From: Myotis daubentonii | Lineage: Eukaryota; Chordata; Mammalia; Chiroptera; Vespertilionidae | Assembly: GCF_963259705.1 (NCBI RefSeq) | Contig: NC_081848.1 | Coordinates: 57,594,895 to 57,658,894, forward strand | DNA length: 64,000 nt | Reading direction: 5' to 3' | In this document: positions 38,143-64,000 of the stretch, piece by piece | Layout: each line of letters opens with the position of its first letter | How positions within the stretch are numbered: position 1 is the stretch's first letter | The notes under the pieces: generated by a model | What the model saw: only the letters and a program-made list of their open reading frames with translations | What the model was told of the DNA's origin: nothing | The model's database searches: none | Translations under genes and position numbers: made by a program

Positions 38143-38621
38143 TTGTTGGCCCTTGAACAACATGAGTTTGAACTGAGCAGTTCCATTTATATGGGGATTT
38201 TTTTTCAATAAATACTGCAAGTGTATTTTCTATTCCTTATGCTTTATTAACATTTTCTTTTCTCTAGCTTTTTTTTTTTTTTTTTTTGGTGGGGAAATCA
38301 AGTTCTAGCTCATTTTATTGCAAGAATACAGTATATAATACGTATAACATATAAAACATGTATTATTGTGCTGTTTATGTTGTTGGGAAGTCTTCTGGTC
38401 AACGGTACGCTATTAGTACAGTTGGCCCTCTACATCTGCAGATTTCCAACCTCAGATCGAAAATATTGTTTCCAATCCACAGTTGCTTGAATCTGTGGGT
38501 GTCAAACCTGTGGCTACGAAGGGCAGAGTGTAAAGTTTGGGGGGGTCAAAAGTTATATGTGGATTTTCAACTGCACCAGGGTAGCACCCCTAACCCACAT
38601 GTGGTTCAAGGGTCAACTCTA
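38143..38621. mobile_element. Tigger-like DNA transposon with a nested second element
   Basis: The outer ends GGCCCTTGAACAACATG and CATGTGGTTCAAGGGTCAAC are inverted repeats. Inside, 38417-38535 has its own TACAGTTGGCCCTC start and GGGCAGAGTGTA end, a nested element. The candidate HTATIP2 poly(A) signal is in the outer element. Confidence 0.6.
38207..38212 (+). terminator. HTATIP2: Candidate HTATIP2 poly(A) signal
   Basis: First AATAAA after the stop codon, 229 bases downstream. It lies inside a TIR-type DNA transposon. Other AATAAA hexamers at 38942 and 38994 could serve instead, so the used site is uncertain. Confidence 0.4.
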
Positions 38622-41465
38622 CAGCACCCAGGGAGCTTTTCAAACATGGGGCTTCACAGGCCCTGTCTGACTCAGACCTTCTGAATCCAATATTTTGGGG
38701 GGATGGGCACAGGAATCTGTTGTTTTGTGTGAGTTTCCCCTGGTGAATCTGATGCCGCTGGTGCGGAGGCCAGCTCTGAAGTGCTTGTCTGCAGAGTGAC
38801 GGCAGCAGTGCAGACCTTAATGTAGCATGCAGATGAGTTCTGCTCTAAAATTGTTGACATTGGGGTCTCCAAGATACTCAGTGCTGACTGCATATAATTG
38901 TGTCAGTGAACATTGTGCCTTACTACTTCTTTAGAATATATAATAAAATTTATTATACAACTGAGCTTTTATAATTCCTAATTAAATAGAGGAATAAAAA
39001 TAAATGGACAAATCCTGGGTGCCTCTTAGATTGTTAGGAAATGCCCAAGTATCAGTGGTAATATGCAGTATTTTGGCCAATGGGATGATATAATAGCAGC
39101 TAATATTTATCAAGTGCTTGCTAAGTGTCAGCCTTTACACATGCTCTCTGTCTGTCCTTGAACCCTCCAAACAATCCTTGCAATGGTTATAGGTGGTACT
39201 TGCTGTTAGTGAACAAAAGTTCACTGCCCACAGCACACAGAAGCCAAAATATGGCACAGGCTTTTCTTTAAGAAAAGGAAGGAGCTTCATTCGCAAGTCA
39301 GCTGGAAGAAGACAGGAGGCAAGGCTCAAATCTGTCTCATCCCGGACTCTGGGTGGGTTTTAAGGAGGAGCAGTTAAGGGTTCACAGGTGTTGCTGGTGA
39401 GTGGTGTTTCCCAAGTATTACTCGTAAATGGTGTATTCCAGGTCTAAACTTTGGTTCCGGGTCTTGTTAGAAACAGGATAGGACCAGGCTCTGTGGTTAC
39501 ACTGTCATCCTCATATCCTAGATGGAGGAAACTGAGACTCACTGTCATTAAGTGCCTTGCCCAAGGGGCCACAGCCAAAGACCTGAAGCTAGAAAATGGC
39601 AGAGCCAGCATTCTAACCCAAGTCAGCCTGATCCCAGGATGTGTATTTTTAACCACTCTGTAAGAGCATCCACTATTTGTATAATTCCAGAAAGCTGCAG
39701 TGAACTTTTGCTGGATGAGTACGTGCTGTGTGTGAATTAAATAAAAATATTTGGGTTTCTCCCTATAATGATTAACCACAAAATGTTCACATAGCAGTGA
39801 AAGTACTTCTCAAAGTGCTGCAACTTAAAAACTACGGAAAAGGAAGGGGAAAGGCAGAAGGGTCAACGTGAAGAGGAGCACACAGTGATAATTTCCATCC
39901 TGGAACAAAGGATGGTGGTGAAACTTGTCTTAACATTTGTGCCGGGGGAAGCAAAGTTATTTGAGTGGTTCAGTCAATTTTTACAGGGTCTACAGGATGC
40001 CAAGTACATTTCAAGTTTCTGTGGGCACTGGAAGATAAAGGCCAGTGGGCGCCCCCCCCCCCCCCCCCGCCCCACCTGCGCCGGGGCCAGTGGGCTTCAG
40101 GAAGGAGATGGGCCATCTTCCTCCTGCCAGGTGGGGTTCCTTTGGGGCCAGACTCTGAAGAGCCTGTGTCTTTGGGTGACAACAAGTGTGTGCTCCAAGA
40201 AGCAAGGCCGAAAGTAATGGCAGTTAAATCCAGTGGCCAGTTTTAAGTTATTCTCTGTATATTATTTCCTTGCCCACAAACCTGTTGGGCCTTGTTCAAC
40301 ACTCTATTGTGGTCTTAATAGTGAGTTGGAAGATAGGGGAGAATCTGGGCTCATCTTTAGAGCAGAGAAAAGAGCTACTCCCTCCCAAGCCCAGCTTTAT
40401 GGTGAGGCACAAACTTTAAGGGACAAGATTCTGGTCCAGTCACCCCTCTAAACTCGGTGTTACTTTTTTAACTGTTAACATTGAACGATCGGGTGTCACT
40501 AAGGGGTTTTGCAGGCTTCCCTTCAAATGTTATACTGACAGGGAGAAGATGGGTCTTGCTGGAGAGTTTATGTCAGAAAAATGAAGGAAAAAATTGGGTG
40601 GGCCTTGGTAATGAAAGGCCTTGAATTTATGCATTCATTCAGTTTATTAAATACCTCCTATGTGCCATGGGGCACATAGGCAGTGCAGATATATCAGTGA
40701 ACAGTAAAGTCTATCCCAACTGAGCCAGCAACTATTCTGACAATGCCCTCCAATGTAAGGGGCTGCAAACTTAATAGCTGATGAATTCTGTCCTCTTGGA
40801 GTTTACAGTGAGGGGACAGAAATATATGCAGAAGAGTTTCATAGTAATACAAGGCATCTGTTTCATTCAACACATTTATTGATTACGTATTATGAAGTAG
40901 GCCATGTGTTATGTGTCAGAGAAATGAAACAGAGACATGGCCTTACCCTCATGGTGCAAACAGTGTTGTAAGTAACAAAGAAGAAAAAAAAGAGAGAAAA
41001 ACAAGCAAATGGTAGGTGCTAAGAAACTTAACAGGAGGCTGCTGGAATGACAGTGGATCCTACTTTAGAAATAGTGGTGTGAGGAACTTTCTGCTGAGAT
41101 AAAAAGTGCCTACCTATTTGTAAAGTATTCTTAGCAAAGGCCTTGAGGTGGGAAAATGATGAGTTCAAAGAAAAGGCTGGAGGATGGGGCCCAAGATGAA
41201 TGGTTGAGTTGAGATGGAACATTAGGCAGGATTATGTAGAATCTGGTAAGCCATGGTAGTCAATTTCATTTTAGAAACATGTACCACAAGCATGCTAGCC
41301 TCTGGGATTAGAGTTTGGGACATTACCTACCGAAATTACTGTTGCCCACTCTCACCTAACGAAGCAGTCTATGGTTTGAATAGGTATGGGGGAGGGAAGA
41401 AAGACATGAGGCATAGAAAGGTTTGTGTTCCTCCCACACAGCAGCCAGAAAGTTACTTTCTAAAC
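38622..41465. other. Intergenic HTATIP2-PRMT3, mostly old repeats
   Basis: A MER5-like fragment lies at about 38625-38765. A MIR lies at about 39095-39660 and is interrupted at 39198-39498 by an LTR-like block. L2-like text (ATACCTCCTATGTGCCATGG) lies near 40650. A C-run of about 18 lies at 40051-40068. No gene is seen; the 110-113 aa frames are shadows. Confidence 0.45.
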
Positions 41466-41946
41466 CAGCGATTTTCAACTGGTGTGCCACAAGATTTTTT
41501 AAAACATGCAATACCTGACTAGTCAGGGGCACTGACTTCTTTTCCCTCATAAAAAAAATGACAACTACCAACACAATAGCCGTCTGATGTGAATGAATAA
41601 AAATTATACCTATTTTGTCCTGGTCGGGTGGCTCAGTTGATGGAGCATTGTCCCATAGACCAAAAGATTGTGGGTTTGATTTCCAGTCAGGACACACACC
41701 GAGGTTTCAGGTTCAATTCCCAGTCGGAGTGTGTACAGGAGGCAACCCATCAATGTTTTTTTTCACATCAATGTTTCTCTCTAAAAAATCAATGAAAACA
41801 TATCTTTGGGTGAGGATTAAAGAAAGGAAAAAAAATCATACCTATTTTTTTTTTGTCAGATAGGCAAAAAAATATTTTTTTGGTGGGCCGAAGAATATTA
41901 GTAATTAGTTGATGTGCCATGAGATGAAAAAGGTTGAAAATCGCTG
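41466..41946. mobile_element. hAT nonautonomous element with a nested SINE
   Basis: The terminal repeats CAGCGATTTTCAAC and GTTGAAAATCGCTG are perfect inverses. Octamers TTCTAAAC and TACTAATC match at 6 of 8 positions. A SINE interrupts it at 41617-41837. Confidence 0.78.
41617..41837 (+). mobile_element. Ves-type SINE
   Basis: The SINE with CCTGGTCGGGTGGCTCAGTT is flanked by the 11-bp duplication ATACCTATTTT at 41606-41616 and 41838-41848. Confidence 0.87.
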
Positions 41947-41965
41947 TACTAATCACATCTGACAG

Positions 41966-42130
41966 CTCTGGCCGGGTAGCTCAAGTGATTAGAGTCTTGT
42001 CTGATACAACCAAGGTTGCCAGTTCAATCTCTGGTCAGGGCACATACAATAATCAACCAATGAGTGCATAAATAAGTAGAACAAGTTGATGTTTCTCCAT
42101 CTAAAATCAATAAATAAAAACAAAATATAA
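41966..42130 (+). mobile_element. Ves-type SINE, diverged
   Basis: GGCCGGGTAGCTCAAGTGAT head and TTCAATCTCTGGTCAGGGCA; shortened tail ending in A-rich sequence. Confidence 0.75.
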
Positions 42131-42890
42131 AAATAAATAAGTAAATACATCTGACAGTATTACTCCCTTGCTTAACCAAACAGGTCAACTGCTTACCGTT
42201 GTTGAGGATAAAGTTAACAATTATGTCTAAACACTTTACATGTATTAACTCATTTTTATCCTTACAATAACCCTGTGGTTAGTGCATTATCTCCATTTTG
42301 TAGTTGAGGAAATGGAGGTAGGGAGATGTCAAGTAACTTGCTCAAAATCATAGAATAAGGCAGTGTCTACAAAAGAAACATCCAAACCTGTAGAGAATTT
42401 TAATAAGTTTATTTGAGCCAAACTGATGACATAGGCTGGGGAACAAGATCTCAAGTGTTCTGGAGAATAACAGTCTTGCAGTTTCTTTCATGTGTTTAAA
42501 ATTAAGGAGGGAATGTAAGGAAGATTACATAAAGGTGGGAAAAAGCAAGGCCAGGATTGGATTACAGGATAGTCAGCGAGGTTCAGTGCTTTCTTGAGGG
42601 TGGTTATGGTTAATTTCAAAGGTGTATTAACCCAGATGCACAGAAACAACGGGCAGGGCTTGCTTAAGGCAAAGATGAACCTTTTACTGAAAGTTACTAG
42701 TACATGCCTGGGGTTGATTACCCAACCTGACTTGCCCAGTTAGGGATTTATGGTCAGATCACCCTGTGAAGTTACTTTCCATGGAAAAGTGACAGAAGAA
42801 GTCAAACCAAGTAGGTTGGCTCTGGAGTCCATGTTCTCACTTAACCACTTGACATTCAAGACTGAAATCCCTAAAGCAGCCTGCAAGGCT
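42131..42890. other. Intergenic; MIR-like piece and possible old LTR
   Basis: A MIR core lies at about 42225-42355. The block 42375-42740 looks like old LTR or unique sequence; I cannot name it. No gene is seen. Confidence 0.35.
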
Positions 42891-43325
42891 TTGGTCTGTA
42901 GTACACCCACGCTGGCTCCCGCAGTTCCCTCTCCCCCAGCTTCACCGCAGGGGATGGGGGGCGGGAGGAGCCCAGGAACCAGAGGGGTCTGGCTCCCGCC
43001 TGTGTTCTGCCTCCTCCGCCACCAGAGGGCGCCGCGGGCCGCTCTCCCCTCCACGAACCCAGAATGGGGGAAGCTCGGAGGGCGGGGTGCCCACTGCAAA
43101 ACCACTGCGGCGTCTCCCCACCTCTGGGCACAGGGCTGCGGACGAGCACCTTTCGCTAAAGCCTGTGGCAGCCGGAGGAAGAAACCAAAGTCTGTCCAAG
43201 GCTGAGACTCTTAAACCTCTTTTCAACGCGCTGATTCCGGGCGCACTGCGACAACACTGCGGCGGGAGGAGGCGGAGCTCGGGCCGCAGCCCCGCCCACC
43301 AGGGCTTTTGCCACGCCCTCCGACC

Positions 43326-43447
43326 CACGTGACCAGCGCCGCCATCTCGGGGCCGGAAGCGCTCCCGAGCCCGCGCGCGCGCTCTCGCGTGTCCAGGCGC
43401 CCGAGAAGTACCCCCAACTCCTTCCCTGCTGCGCGCGTGCGCGCGCT
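43326..43447 (+). promoter_or_regulatory. PRMT3: PRMT3 core promoter motifs
   Basis: Within 220 bp upstream of the ATG lie an E-box CACGTGAC (43326-43333, USF/CREB-like), a YY1-like GCCGCCATCT (43338-43347), an ETS/GABP site CCGGAAGC (43353-43360) and an NRF1-like GCGCGTGCGCGC run (about 43433-43444). This set is typical of TATA-less housekeeping promoters. Factor binding is inferred from motif only. Confidence 0.6.
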
Positions 43448-43544
43448 CGTTCCTGGGCCCCGGTCCGAGAGTTCCTCGACGGCCGCGCGCGCCGCTCAGC
43501 CAGGTCCCCGCCCCCAGCACGCGGGCTCCCGGGGCACCTCAGCC

Positions 43545-63911
<20,367 letters not shown>

Positions 63912-64000
63912 TAGATGCATTTTAAAGGTTGGCTTAAGATTATTTTTAAGTTCGATGATTAACAGGTTTTCTTGTCTTTAGTAGCTGTCTAATGCAGACT

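Noticed and set aside
42942..43520. Minus-strand 192-aa frame upstream of PRMT3, possible divergent gene
   Set aside because: No known domain, in the CpG island, and composed of Arg/Gly/Pro. A non-coding divergent transcript remains possible.

Overview
The window is mammalian nuclear DNA. Its repeats point to a vesper bat (family Vespertilionidae). It carries at least two dozen tRNA-derived SINEs of the bat Ves type. It also carries seven Helitrons whose 3' ends have the HeliBat form (hairpin around GTGCACGAATTCGTGCAC, then CTAG, inserted between A and T), several hAT-type elements with 8-bp target duplications, and L1/half-L1 copies. I could run no database search; family names are recalled, not looked up.

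Two protein-coding genes lie head to tail on the + strand. HTATIP2 (TIP30/CC3) has six coding exons between 23073 and 37978 and is complete: 279 aa from the upstream start or 242 aa from the exon 2 start. PRMT3 starts at 43545; nine coding exons lie in the window, encoding about 298 residues through methyltransferase motif I and the acidic loop after it. The gene runs off the right edge. Each gene starts in a CpG island (about 22.9-23.3 kb and 42.9-44.0 kb). Every splice junction was checked by reading phase and intron ends. The same gene order occurs in other mammals.

Layout: 1-22.9 kb is intergenic, with a 2.8-kb chimeric retroelement insertion (976-3798), SINEs, L1 fragments, old MIR/MER5/MLT1 repeats and microsatellites. 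22.9-38.2 kb is HTATIP2; its large intron 3 holds an 0.8-kb repeat-free, TAAT-rich block that may be a regulatory element. 38.2-42.9 kb is intergenic and rich in old DNA transposons. 42.9-64 kb is the first half of PRMT3, whose introns carry six of the seven Helitrons.

The two genes work independently. HTATIP2 is an NADPH-binding member of the short-chain dehydrogenase fold family. PRMT3 is a cytosolic type I arginine methyltransferase with an N-terminal zinc finger that targets ribosomal protein uS5 (RPS2).

The most unusual observations are: a transposed chimera of LTR-like sequence, old L1 and half-L1 flanked by one exact 14-bp duplication; an hAT element inside a Helitron in PRMT3 intron 2 that contains a 54/54-nt hairpin; an inverted duplication carrying a SINE with its original flank; a SINE with a 3' transduction; and a sequence module shared between a Helitron, its immediate flank and the PRMT3 upstream region.
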